A stretch of DNA of 64,000 bases from Campanula takesimana (GCA_026119855.1 JAOWBW010000221.1:1302001-1366000), one strand, 5' to 3'. Counted from the stretch's first letter, positions 21,914 to 31,900 are shown. The notes: generated by a model not told the origin, from the sequence alone. Numbers and translations: made by a program.

Positions 21914-24523
21914 ATGGACGTTTCTGGAATTCTTCCTCTCTTCACATTGGATCAGGACTTCTATGTCCCTTCTTTGGTGGATGAATTTTTCGAGAGCGCA
22001 GAGCGTGTGGTCATGACGCACAAGCACACCAGGGAAAAGATCGATGTGATCCGCTCCATTGTTCAGAACTACTCAGTGCGCATTGTTCCTTCGTCACTGA
22101 AGAAGCTGTGCGGTTTCAACGTAGATGATGCGCCGGAAGTTTATTCTGAAGCTAAGCAGAACAAACTAGCGCAGAAATTGGTTGGGGAACCCACTCTTGT
22201 GAAGAAGTGGAGTGTCCATGATCACAAGGAGTTTGGTGAGGTGATGTATCACCTGTGCACCATCATTGGCGATTCTGTGAACTGCAAGAATGGAAATAAG
22301 GGCAAGTTCATTTCCAAGCAGTGGGCTTACTGCGCTGCCGTCTACAACGGCGATGCCTTAGATTGGTCTTCAGTTCTGTTTGATGAACTTTGGGACGCTT
22401 CTGATAGCTACGACAAGCGCATGGACAAAAAGGTAGCCAAATACAGAACTCACTGTAGGCTCCTTTCCAAGTATCTGATGAATATCGCTGAGCTGCGCAC
22501 CTTCGTACAGAAGCGCCCAGACCTGAAGGTCCCTTGCTCCAAAACATACTCTCTTTCTCATCTATATTCACTGCGAAATGAGATTGGCCGCAGTGAGTAT
22601 CGCAAGATCTGGAACAAGGATGAGAGCCCCAACAAGGAGGCATGGGTTGATAGTGATAGTGATGATGATCTTGAAGAAGCCCCTCAACCCAAGTCGAAGA
22701 AAGCTGCTGTGCAGCCCTCTAAGGCCTCTGCGCCTGATATGCCTGAAACGGCAGCTGCGCAAGCAAAGCGCAAGGGAAAAGGTATTGCAGAACCTGCGCC
22801 CGAAAAAGTTAAGGTGATTCCTGATGTCAGATCTACTGCTGGCATCAAAATCAGGACAGATGCGCCCGCTCCACCTGCCCCCAAACCTTCGAAGAAGCGC
22901 AAGGATCCTCCTGCGCCCACTCCTGCGCCATCAAAGAAAAAGTCTGCATTCACCGGACTTCCCCCTGGTACTGCTGCTCCTATTGCCGAAGAAGACAGCG
23001 AGTCTCGTATGGATGAGACTGCTGCTGAAGATGAGGCTGCGGATGATACCGCGCAGGGGGAGAAGGATCCCAAGGTTGCTGCAAAACCTACTGCTGCTCA
23101 GGGAAGCGCAGAAAACGATGATTGGATGGATGCCGCGTTCCCTGACCATACACCGACAAAGGCCCCTGCTGCTGCGCCGGCTGAGGATGTTCCTGTTCGA
23201 ACTCCGCGCAAGAAACAGACTGTGCGCAGCACTGCTAAGGGTAAGCCAAAGGCAGCAGATCTACCCTCCCCACCTGAGCCAAGTGCAAGTGCCTTCCGCC
23301 GTCTAAATATTCCGGTTGGCACCACGCAACCTGGTACTTCTGTCCTCCATGATGGACTGGACTTGGAGGATGAGGATGCAGATGAGGATGAGGTTAACAA
23401 AGCTGTGCAGGCCGATGATGCTGCGCAGGGTACCCCAGTTATTGCCCCCTCCGAAGGGGATAAAGAGGGTGTTGTGCGCTCAACGGATACGGACAGCAGC
23501 AGTGCGCACTCTCCTGCGCAGAAGTCACCTGCTGCTGATCCTATTAATCTATCTCCTCAACAGCCTTCTCCTTCGCGCACTCCTCCGTTCGATCCCCTGT
23601 CAACCAACTCTCCACCAAAGGCCTCCGCGCCAATTCCTCCTGCTTCATCAATTCCCGCGATCTCAACATCTTCTCTCTCCACGTCAACTGAACTGCGCCA
23701 AATTCTTCAAGCCTTGAATACTATTCAGGTCAATCAACTGGCAGCGCAGTCTCAAATGGCTCAACTGCTTACTTCTCAGACAATGCTTCAAGAGCAGCTT
23801 GATGCGCAGCGCATAGAGATTGCTGCCATTAAGGGGGAGAGGAGTACAACAAAGGCAGGTCCAAGTACCTCCGCCGGCCCCTCCGCGCAGAAAATCCCCG
23901 ATGCTATAGATCAGATGATTTTGGACTCACTGAAGTCAATTGCTGGGATGCTCGAAGATGTTTGCACCTACACCGCGATTAATGACGGGTTTGTAGGATT
24001 GCTGAAACGTCTGCGCAAGAGTCTAGCAGATGGCCTACATGAAGGCTTTGCGGAAATTGAAGCACAGATCTTGGAGAAGACTATGCAAGGTGGTTCTGCG
24101 CAAGCTAGTGCGCTCAACATGGAAAGTGTCAGGGAGTGCATTACTCAAGCGATGACTGATTTCGCTGATGGGTTCAACGCTAGGATGGATCAAGCAATGT
24201 TCGACATTCAAGCCAGCGTGAACACTCAGCGCCTCCACACTGACCAACGTCTGGAAGCTACGCAGACCACCATCCTGAATACCATAGAGGCTGCTGAGCA
24301 ATCCTACTTCAACCAAATGACTGCTCATCAATTGCAGTATAAAAACAATTTCCAAGAGCTGCGAGACGACAACAAAGATATGCGCAGAGGAATTGTTACA
24401 TTTGTTGATGAAAGTGTTGCGTTCAGGGAAAAGTTTCAAGCGTTGAAGATTGAACTTATGAACAAGTTCAACAGCCTGCAGAACGAGCTGCGTGAAGCCC
24501 TGCATCGCATTAATATAAATTAG
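21914..24523 (+). CDS. Third ORF of the Sirevirus-like element, function unknown
   Basis: 869 residues between pol and the 3' LTR, the position of the so-called env-like ORF of Sireviruses. Residues 1-235 look globular (opening MDVSGILPLFTLDQDFYV, with conserved-looking Trp/Cys clusters). Residues ~240-600 are a long low-complexity region rich in Ala, Pro, Lys, Asp and Glu. Residues ~600-869 are Gln/Glu/Leu-rich and predicted to form coiled coil. I see no signal peptide and no hydrophobic stretch long enough for a membrane anchor, so an envelope role is not supported. The N-terminal part only vaguely recalls the plant transposon-protein domains found in other elements. Its intact 2.6-kb frame in a young element suggests it is translated. 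An alternative is a nucleoprotein or movement-type accessory protein. Confidence 0.8.
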   Translation: MDVSGILPLFTLDQDFYVPSLVDEFFESAERVVMTHKHTREKIDVIRSIVQNYSVRIVPSSLKKLCGFNVDDAPEVYSEAKQNKLAQKLVGEPTLVKKWSVHDHKEFGEVMYHLCTIIGDSVNCKNGNKGKFISKQWAYCAAVYNGDALDWSSVLFDELWDASDSYDKRMDKKVAKYRTHCRLLSKYLMNIAELRTFVQKRPDLKVPCSKTYSLSHLYSLRNEIGRSEYRKIWNKDESPNKEAWVDSDSDDDLEEAPQPKSKKAAVQPSKASAPDMPETAAAQAKRKGKGIAEPAPEKVKVIPDVRSTAGIKIRTDAPAPPAPKPSKKRKDPPAPTPAPSKKKSAFTGLPPGTAAPIAEEDSESRMDETAAEDEAADDTAQGEKDPKVAAKPTAAQGSAENDDWMDAAFPDHTPTKAPAAAPAEDVPVRTPRKKQTVRSTAKGKPKAADLPSPPEPSASAFRRLNIPVGTTQPGTSVLHDGLDLEDEDADEDEVNKAVQADDAAQGTPVIAPSEGDKEGVVRSTDTDSSSAHSPAQKSPAADPINLSPQQPSPSRTPPFDPLSTNSPPKASAPIPPASSIPAISTSSLSTSTELRQILQALNTIQVNQLAAQSQMAQLLTSQTMLQEQLDAQRIEIAAIKGERSTTKAGPSTSAGPSAQKIPDAIDQMILDSLKSIAGMLEDVCTYTAINDGFVGLLKRLRKSLADGLHEGFAEIEAQILEKTMQGGSAQASALNMESVRECITQAMTDFADGFNARMDQAMFDIQASVNTQRLHTDQRLEATQTTILNTIEAAEQSYFNQMTAHQLQYKNNFQELRDDNKDMRRGIVTFVDESVAFREKFQALKIELMNKFNSLQNELREALHRININ

Positions 24524-24990
24524 TTTCTTGTAATTTTTTTTGCGCAAGGTATTTCTTTTTGTGCGCAATTTTTTTTGTTTTTCTCTTTCAAACTTGTAAT
24601 CTCCAACTTTTATCAATTCAAGTTTTAATGAGAAAATCGCATCATTAGTTTCAAAACTTTGTTCAATTCAAACTTTTCGTTTGTGGAACAATGAATGCTT
24701 TACTTAACGTCATGCGCATATTATTATCTGCTCATATTTTCTGTGCATGATGTTTAAACATTCAGTTTAAACGCATACTCAAACTAAAATTCACATTATT
24801 TGTATGCGCTGCATGTTATTTCTGTCTTTCCCATATTGTAAGTTATATTTTTTGGATAGACTAGAAATCTATAGCATTGGCTAGTGTGTGCATTGACTTG
24901 AGGCATGATTGACCATTATTATTCTTTTGGACATCCTATTATCAAGTACAATGAATTGCCTTTGTTATAGTAGGTAATGGCATCAATCCT
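24524..24990 (+). other. Non-coding 3' internal region
   Basis: AT-rich, with scattered tgcgca and gcgca motifs (24541, 24563, 24713). It leads into the polypurine tract. Confidence 0.6.
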
Positions 24991-25002
24991 TTAGGGGGAG
25001 AT
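24991..25002 (+). other. Polypurine tract
   Basis: ttagggggagat immediately before the 3' LTR, the plus-strand primer for reverse transcription. Confidence 0.85.
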
Positions 25003-26415
25003 TGTTGGGTATGCTTACTTCTTAACCCTCCTATTTTTGTTAGAAATGATTGATACCATCACCTAAGAGTATTTTATGGACTTTAGAACCCTATGTAAGA
25101 AGTTTTATAACTTCATTTTTAGCATAGTCCATTTTGTCGTATAGGCTTAGAATATAGGACTTGGAGCGAAGGAATGAAGATCGTAGCAACTGTGGTTACT
25201 GCGCAGGACTCTCTGCGCAGGACATCACTGCGCAGGTCTCCTCTGCGCAGCATTCTACCTTGCTCAGTTTTCAATGCATTCAGATCACCAAACTTGGAAA
25301 GCTCTCAGAAGATGTACGCTTAGTTGTGCATAAACGACAAATCCTGCACAGTCAGCAGATCCAATGGTGGAGACGCGCTCAAGAGAAATATTTCAAATGA
25401 AGACAGCTGTCAACCTTCTAGAAGAAGCTTTTGAATTTTGCCTTCATGCTCAGTCTCCAACGGCTCTATAACACCTGCGCACCAATCACTTTGTGCCAGG
25501 TCATCAACCTTGATCAGAGCTCCAACGGCTATAAAGGACACCTGCGCATCACCCCCATTGTGCCAGCTCATCGTCCTTGCTCAGAGCACCAACGGCTAGT
25601 TTTAAGCTCTCTGCTATAAATAGCCTGATCATCTTCATTTCCAAGTTGCTAGAGTTTGTGCTTACAAGTATTCCTGAAGTTCTGAAGTTTGCTGCTTACT
25701 ATTCCCAGATTCAAGAACAACCTTCAAACCTTCATACCTTCAAACTCCTGCCCAGATCCTAAGCCTTATATCACCAGAATTCTTCGTGCTCTTCATCTCT
25801 TAGATTCATAGAGCCCAGAATTTCTGACACACACACACCTCTTGAAGCTTCGATCATATAGATCTTACTTCTTGAGAAACTCCGGTTTAGTCTAGGATTT
25901 GCTCTTCATTGATTAGATTTTGATTTGAGTTTTGATTCATTGTAATCTTGTAAAAGCTCCTCATATCAATATATATCTCATTAGAAAATCCAAGACTAAC
26001 CATCTTGGTAGAGGACGTAGATCTTTCATCGATCGAACCTCTCCAAATAGCTTGTTCATTATTTCTGCTATTTACTTCCAGCTTAGTTATTTCTGAATTA
26101 CTGCTTTGTTTGATCTTACCAGATTGTTGCTATTGCTGCTGTGTTTGTTATTGCCTATTGCCTTAGAATCCGATTTTATCCAACAGTTTAGCCAAATCTT
26201 AGCGCGTGCGTTTTTACCCTGCGCAGTATACCCTGCGCAGTGTTGCTTTCATTTTCCGCTGTGCATTTCACACTCTGCGCGCTATACTTAGCTTATTTGA
26301 GAACTGTGCGCATAAGCCATTGATTTGCAAAAAGGGTTTGAAAAGAATTTTAAAAACGCTATTCACCCCCCCCTCTAGCATTTTTCATACCCTTGTTGCC
26401 CCTCTGGGACCAACA
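25003..26415 (+). repeat. 3' LTR of the Sirevirus-like element
   Basis: 1413 bp, TGTTGGGTATGC to GGGACCAACA, followed by the gcatc duplication. TATA copy at 25615. Confidence 0.97.
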
Positions 26416-26507
26416 GCATCCATTAAACACCCACCCATCTTGTTTAATCTCATTCAACACCTCCATCCAACCACCATTGTAGATGGTCTAGGGAAGAAAG
26501 TGTAATA

Positions 26508-26754
26508 CTCCCTCTGTCCCGAAAATATATTCTTATTTTGATTTTTTATGGTTAACAAAAATAAACTTTGACCAAACATTAGTGTCAATTCAATGATCAC
26601 AATAAAATTCTAAAAATTGTTATTGATAAATCACTTAGCGATTTATCAATTATAAATTTTAAAATTTCACTAGAATGATTAGATCGTCACTAATGGTTGG
26701 TCAAAGTTCATTTTATAAAAAGTCAAAATGAGACTATCTTTCTGGGACATGGAG
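26508..26754. mobile_element. Stowaway-like MITE inside MULE 3
   Basis: CTCCCTCTGTCCCGAAAATA start, inverted TTCTGGGACATGGAG end, TA at 26506-26507 and 26755-26756. The whole element folds as a hairpin centred on the palindrome tgataaatcacttagcgatttatca. Confidence 0.8.
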
Positions 26755-26989
26755 TATTAAAAACAAAAATATATAAAAAAAATAAGAAAAAAAAATAGAA
26801 AATCTCATAAAAAAATAAAAATATTTTGTTCAGCAAAATAAATTTTACTATTTTTTTTTTATATTTCATTGAACATTAATTTTGAATATTAAAAAAATGG
26901 TGCAAGTTCATATTTTTATAATATTACTATATTTTAAAGAAATGTACGTCTTTTTAATATCTTTTTATATTAATTAATTATACTACATT
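26755..26989. other. AT-rich stretch in MULE 3
   Basis: Poly-A/T runs only; nothing else seen. Confidence 0.5.
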
Positions 26990-27600
26990 CTTATAACCAC
27001 CGCCTCACCATCTCATAACCACCCACCACCACCACCAACCTCCATCTACAAACACCAATAAGAAAAAGACCACCACCACTAGGCATGGAAAAGCTGGGAA
27101 AGTCCTTCATTATAAAGGGATAAAGAGAGTAAAATAGTAGTAGAGCAATGCATCCGCCACACAAGAATTCGCCGGATTCCGACCTACCTTCAGTCACCGC
27201 CATCAAAGTCAAATCTTCCTCACCTCGAACACCCCCCCTTCGACCACTCCCTTATCCACCGAAACCACCACAGCTGGTGCTTAACGGAAAATTGGCCGTC
27301 GATCTCAGCGACGAGAGCGCTTTTCGCCGTCAAGTGGGCCGTTCACCAGTACCAAAAAATAATAATTATGTACGAACCCGCAATGCACACGCACAACACA
27401 CACCCACACATACATACAAACCCATATCTGACAATCGCACACACCCAGAGATTTAGAAATCGAACTGAAATCAATAAGTAGGGGCGGAGAAGGAGAGGTG
27501 ACGGCGGAAATGGGCGGAGATAAGACTGAGGGAGGGAAGAGATGTTGAAGAATGACGGCTGCAAGGCGGAGAGCAGCGGCGGCGTTAGATGGTGGGAAGG
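26990..27600 (+). other. Gene-like cargo of MULE 3, identity unknown
   Basis: A CCACC-rich tract (26995-27085) is followed by a 102-codon open frame at 27148-27456 (MHPPHKNSPDSDLPSV..., later NGKLAVDLSDESAFRRQVG). Its first 75 residues are compositionally protein-like; the rest is CA-repeat noise. It could be a captured first exon, consistent with a Pack-MULE. I do not recognise the family. Confidence 0.4.
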
Positions 27601-27611
27601 GCGTTGGGGAG

Positions 27612-27736
27612 GAGTCCAGATCTCCTGTGCCCCTCCATGTGCCCCTCTAATCTGGACCGTTTACATGCTTGGATAATATCAACATAAACGGTTGAGATTG
27701 GAGGGGCACAAGGAGGGGTACATGAGATCTGGACTC
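27612..27736. mobile_element. 125-bp hairpin MITE with 9-bp duplication
   Basis: Exact 9-bp duplication gttggggag at 27603-27611 and 27737-27745. Inverted ends GAGTCCAGATCTCCTGTGCC and GAGTCCAGATCTCATGTACC extend to about 60 bp each, so the element is nearly all TIR. The duplication size suggests mobilisation by a Mutator-type transposase. Confidence 0.88.
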
Positions 27737-28136
27737 GTTGGGGAGATGGATGGAGACGAGAGAGACCAGAGAATTGCAATATGGCCTTAGGTTTTCTAAT
27801 TTAAGGGGTAAGGAATATCTATTAACACCCTTCATGTTTATAAAAATACTTTGAAGTTTAACAGTTTAAAGAATCACAATTCAACCCTTGGAAACTTTCA
27901 CATAATTCCATACAGCACCTTGTCCTATGTGTACTGCCATGTAGGCCAAAAGCATGACATCATTGCGCCACATAATTTAATTTAGCGGAGAACTGGACGG
28001 CAATGTGACGGAAGGACGAAATAAACCCACGAATGCATACGTTGAGGACGAAAAGGAAAAAAAAAATAGGTTGAGAACGAAAAGGTAAAAAGTTTAATAG
28101 GTTAAAGATTAAAAAGGTGTTTAACTCAAAAAACAC

Positions 28137-28837
28137 TGACGCTCAAAACATTATCACTAACGCTAAAAATGAGTACTAACACTCGCTTAGTCACTTACCA
28201 GTGTGAAATGTGAATAGAAAATAAAATATGACATTTCTCATGATTAGAAAATTCAAATTTAAAAATAAATAGAAGTAAAAATTCGTATCACCCTAAATTC
28301 TATTGGAAGGATGGATAAACATTAATTAAAACAATAGTAGTATTTTTTTTTTTGAAAAAAGAAGCAAAAAATAATAATAAATTAATAGACCATCCTAAAT
28401 CCACCAAGGAACTTCAAGATCAATTTTTTTTTATGCATGTACACAAAACTTTGAATAAATACATTATTATCTGATCTGTTGACAGTCCTTCCTCCTCCTC
28501 CCTGCTTCCGTGTTCCAATCCTCCAAGCCGCCGTCGGCGCAGAAGCCTGTATGCCCATCCGCCAATAGGAAGTCTCCCAATTTTCATTGACTGACGCAGA
28601 GAGAACCGTTGACCCTGAGATCTAGCGTTTCAATCCCTCCTCCTTTTCCCGATAGTATTTCTAATCAAAATCAAATAATTCCTATTATTGCTATCATTAT
28701 CTCTTTCTTTTTGGATCAAATCAATTATCCTGTAAGTACCCTATTCATTGATCTTTCTTTCCATTTCAAAAATCCATTCTTTCTTCTCTGTAAATTTCTC
28801 AATACTTGTATACCTACATGCCCACGGAGAAGGATAC
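28137..28837 (+). other. Upstream region and 5' UTR of the AVT6-like gene
   Basis: AT-rich DNA, then from about 28490 a CT-rich leader typical of a plant 5' UTR. A GTAAGT at 28731 could be a splice donor of a leader intron. No acceptor is obvious, and upstream out-of-frame ATGs are present. Confidence 0.45.
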
Positions 28838-30310
28838 ATGGAGAGTAATTATTCAGCTGTTTCCAAGAATTCATTCGTTGAATTACAATTACAAGATGAT
28901 AATTACGGATCTCCCCGCAAGGAGAGTTCCCGTAAATTGCTCTCCGGCGATCAAGATGGAAATGGGTATGTCAAGTCCCATACTTTAGATCATTCCGATG
29001 GTCTTGATGAAGATCTTGATTTCGATAATTTACCTTTTGTTAGTGGTCCTCAGAACCCTGGTTCTGGGATCTATGGTGCCGTTTTTAACCTAACCACATC
29101 TATAATTGGGGCTGGCATTATGGCATTGCCTGCAACAATGAAAGTTTTGGGTTTAATTTTAGGGATTCTTTTGATTTTCTTGATGGGTATTTTGTCAGAG
29201 ATTAGTGTTGAGTTGCTTGTACGATTTTCGGTTCAATGTAAGGCTTCTTCATATGGGGAGGTTGTTCAAACTGCATTGGGTAGGCCTGCTAAGATTGTCT
29301 CTGGAATTTGTATAATTGTGAACAATGCTGGTGTTTTGGTGGTTTATTTGATTATTATGGGTGATGTTATGTCGGGTTCTCTTCGACATATGGGGGTTTT
29401 CGATCAATGGTTAGGGCACGGGTTTTGGGATCATAGGAAGCTGTTGATCTTGATTGTAGTAGTGATATTCCTTGCTCCCCTTTGTGCATTAGATAAGATT
29501 GATTCTTTGAGCTTGACTTCAGCTGCCTCCGTTGCCCTTGCTGTAGTTTTCGTGTTGGTTGCTTTTGTTGTGGCCTTCATTAAACTAGTCGAGGGTAAAA
29601 TCGAAGCTCCGAGGCTTACACCTGATTTTGGTTCAAAGAAGGCGATTTTGGACCTACTTGTTGTAATTCCAATCATGACAAATGCCTATGTTTGTCATTT
29701 TAATGTTCAGCCTATTTATAATGAGCTGGAAGGTCGCTCACCTCAGAAAATGTTTAAGGTGGGAAGAATTACAACTGTTCTTTGTGTTCTTGTCTATGCC
29801 TCGACAGCCATAGCTGGTTATTTGCTCTTTGGGAAGGATACTGAATCAGATGTGTTGACTAACTTTGACAAGGATCTTGGAATTCGTTATAGTACAGCTT
29901 TAAATTATATTGTCCGTGTCGGATACATTCTTCATTTGATTCTTGTTTTCCCTGTTATACATTTCTCGTTAAGGCAAACAGTGGATGCGTTGATTTTTGA
30001 GGGATCTGCTCCATTGTCAGAGAGTAGGAAGAGATGTTTGGTCTTGACTGCTATACTTTTGGGACTTGTATACTTTGGATCAACCATGATTCCAAGTATA
30101 TGGACAGCTTTCAAGTTTACAGGGGCGACAACAGCAGTTTCATTGGGTTTTACTTTCCCAGCTCTTATTGCGTTAAGGTTAAGTAAGCAAGGGAGCAGAC
30201 TGAGCTACAGAGAGACGATTTTATGCTGGTTCATGTTGATACTAGCAATAATAGTTAGCTTTGTTGGAGTTATTGGCAATATATTTAGCATGAATAGCAC
30301 ATCTGAGTGA
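28838..30310 (+). CDS. AVT6-like vacuolar amino-acid transporter
   Basis: A 490-residue AAAP/SLC38-type permease. The start MESNYSAVSK was chosen because the 30 in-frame codons upstream are leader-like and the family begins with a short acidic hydrophilic tail. Residues 1-70 are soluble, with a DEDLDFDNLP segment. From GSGIYGAVFNLTTSIIGAGI (~residue 75) about 11 hydrophobic spans follow, including the family motif IIGAGIMALP and the conserved NAYVCHFNVQPIYNELEG. The protein ends after a last span with a short MNSTSE tail. Plant AVT6 proteins export amino acids such as Asp/Glu from the vacuole, and this role is inferred from similarity. The coding sequence is uninterrupted and shows no disabling change. 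No transposon lies inside the coding region. Confidence 0.9.
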   Translation: MESNYSAVSKNSFVELQLQDDNYGSPRKESSRKLLSGDQDGNGYVKSHTLDHSDGLDEDLDFDNLPFVSGPQNPGSGIYGAVFNLTTSIIGAGIMALPATMKVLGLILGILLIFLMGILSEISVELLVRFSVQCKASSYGEVVQTALGRPAKIVSGICIIVNNAGVLVVYLIIMGDVMSGSLRHMGVFDQWLGHGFWDHRKLLILIVVVIFLAPLCALDKIDSLSLTSAASVALAVVFVLVAFVVAFIKLVEGKIEAPRLTPDFGSKKAILDLLVVIPIMTNAYVCHFNVQPIYNELEGRSPQKMFKVGRITTVLCVLVYASTAIAGYLLFGKDTESDVLTNFDKDLGIRYSTALNYIVRVGYILHLILVFPVIHFSLRQTVDALIFEGSAPLSESRKRCLVLTAILLGLVYFGSTMIPSIWTAFKFTGATTAVSLGFTFPALIALRLSKQGSRLSYRETILCWFMLILAIIVSFVGVIGNIFSMNSTSE

Positions 30311-31671
30311 TGGGGATACATTTAGTATTCTGATTTTGCTGGTGGTTGATGACTATGTCATGGTCTAACTTTATACATTTGTCACATTTCTGGTGGTGGT
30401 GGTGGTGGGGGGGGATGTTTATTTATCGGATTGCCACGGACAAAAAGCTAGGAATAATGGGCTGAGCGGGATGTTGAAGGATGGCAGATGTGAAGTCTTA
30501 TGGAGCTCCCGTACCAAGTGATAATGAAATACTTGGATCAATGCAGATGTTGGTCCATCTTGCCATTTTGATTCTTTTCTCACTTTCTCCCCTTCAGAAT
30601 CGGGGTTACTGTAAGTGTACAATACATCATTTATAGTTTCTTTTGAAAGGTTTGAGTGTAACATAGTCGTAATATAACCTTGATCTTCATTCCTCATTTA
30701 TACTGGTTAATGTCTTGTTCCTATTTTCGGATGGCCTGTACATTCATGGTTTAAATATGAGAAGATGTGGGTGTGCTTGGGAGCTCTATCAGTTTCTCCC
30801 CTCTGCACATACACAATCTTTAGTAAAATACAAGTACTCCCTCTGTCCAAAATGAATATCCATTTTTTATTTTTTATTTTCAAATTTGCTCTTGATCAAT
30901 CAAGAGTAAATGTCAAATTATTTTGGACATTCATTTTGGACGTATCCATTTTTGTATCCTTTCGGGCTTACTCTATGCTATTTGGTTTTTAACATACTCT
31001 GTTTTTGTATCAGTTCCTCCCCACAGCACAATCCAGGTGCTTTACTTATGAGTGATTTGTAAAGATAAGATAAATGCAGTCGTAGTAGACAATTTTGGTT
31101 TCAGAACAGTAATATAATATGAGTTGGTACATCAGAATGCTCTAGATATTCTATGTGAAACTGTAATCAACCTCATAAGTTTTGAGCATCTTTTCTGCTT
31201 CTCTCGACTGTTTCTGTTATTAACCAATTGTTACGGTCAAGAAATATTTCCTCGTCCCATAATGTTAGTCCCCATTGTCTTTTCAAACATTTATTTTTTT
31301 TAGTCAGAATGGCGTATCTTTGAGGCAGAGTGCACGACCGCAAATTCATCTGTAATGATTTTGACATACAACCGAGGTTTGTATGATGTTTGATCTGTCT
31401 CCTAATGTTGGGAAATTACCATGTCATTAGAATTTAGAATCTCTCTCTATATTCCTGATCATGAATTTGGTTGTTGGATCTCAGTTGGCAAAAGTGAAAC
31501 CACCATCAGTTTTAAGTAGTTACGTTTATAATTCTGCTGGTTATTGGGATGTAGAAAAGAAGGTCGTCCACACTCCAGCTTTAATGTCTCCTTCTGGTTC
31601 CAAACATCCTCAAGGACTACCCCATAACACATTGAACCTCTCACAAATACACAGACTAGACACTTACTAGT
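30311..31671. other. 3' flank of the AVT6-like gene, no further gene
   Basis: 3' UTR-like DNA with a (TGG)n/G-run at 30390-30415, a small degenerate MITE (30837-30942), and otherwise short random frames. Confidence 0.5.
30837..30942. mobile_element. Short degenerate Stowaway-like MITE
   Basis: CTCCCTCTGTCCAAAATGAA against the inverted ttcattttggacg end, with TA on both sides and a central palindrome (cttgatcaatcaag). Confidence 0.55.
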
Positions 31672-31673
31672 TA

Positions 31674-31900
31674 CTTCTCCTTCCGTCCCAAAAAGATCTT
31701 CATACTTTTTGAGCAATAATTTTAGGTTGATTTAGTTGTCCAAATAAAATTCTAAAACTTGTTATTGTTACATCATCAAGAGTACTATCATCAATAACAA
31801 GTTTTTGATTTTCATTAGGACAACTAAATCAACTTAAAATTACTGATCAAAGTTCATTCGCAATAACAACGAAGAAAGTATGAAAATCTTTTTGGGACAG
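31674..31900. mobile_element. Stowaway-like MITE, hairpin
   Basis: CTTCTCCTTCCGTCCCAAAA-type left end and inverted tctttttgggacag at the right. The arms pair over most of the length (gtccaaataaaattctaaaacttgt region). The outer right end is eroded. Confidence 0.7.

Larger units (their letters stand above)
14516..26415 (+). mobile_element. Complete Ty1/copia retrotransposon, Sirevirus-like
   Basis: An 11.9-kb element bounded by a gcatc target duplication (14511-14515, 26416-26420). It has two 1413-bp LTRs, a primer-binding site directly after the 5' LTR, gag, pol with the copia order protease-integrase-reverse transcriptase-RNase H, a large third ORF after pol, and a polypurine tract before the 3' LTR. 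The LTRs differ at only 5 positions by my count (about 0.35 percent), implying an insertion on the order of one to a few hundred thousand years ago at usual plant rates. All three ORFs are open over their full length, so it may be autonomous. A large gag with coiled coil plus an ORF after pol is the Sirevirus arrangement. The element is rich in GCGC throughout. Confidence 0.95.
13877..26488. mobile_element. Inverted-repeat MITE interrupted by the Sirevirus
   Basis: Left end GACCATCTACAAT and right end ATTGTAGATGGTC are inverted. Outside them are taa and tag, a possible imperfect 3-bp duplication suggesting PIF/Harbinger type. Without the retrotransposon it is about 0.7 kb. Its interior repeats cattcaacaccc/ccattcaac motifs on both sides of the Sirevirus, confirming that the two halves were once continuous. 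Superfamily is uncertain. Confidence 0.6.
13677..28127. mobile_element. Mutator-like element carrying nested insertions (MULE 3)
   Basis: Exact 9-bp duplication aaaaaacac at 13668-13676 and 28128-28136. The inner arms form a long inverted repeat: ttttttaccttttcgtcccc...atttcgtccttccgtca at 13685-13770, matched on the opposite strand at about 28000-28095. The outermost bases GAGTT match, then the right arm has about 30 extra bases. Removing the Sirevirus and one target copy leaves about 2.5 kb. It contains an inverted-repeat MITE, the Sirevirus, a Stowaway, a 125-bp MULE MITE and a gene-like segment (26990-27600). No transposase is encoded. Confidence 0.75.

Noticed and set aside
22308..23400. 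Several open frames antisense or shifted to ORF3
   Set aside because: Shadow frames of a GC-richer, low-complexity coding region.
21914..24523. Calling ORF3 an envelope gene
   Set aside because: No signal peptide, membrane anchor or cleavage site is visible; position alone is not enough.
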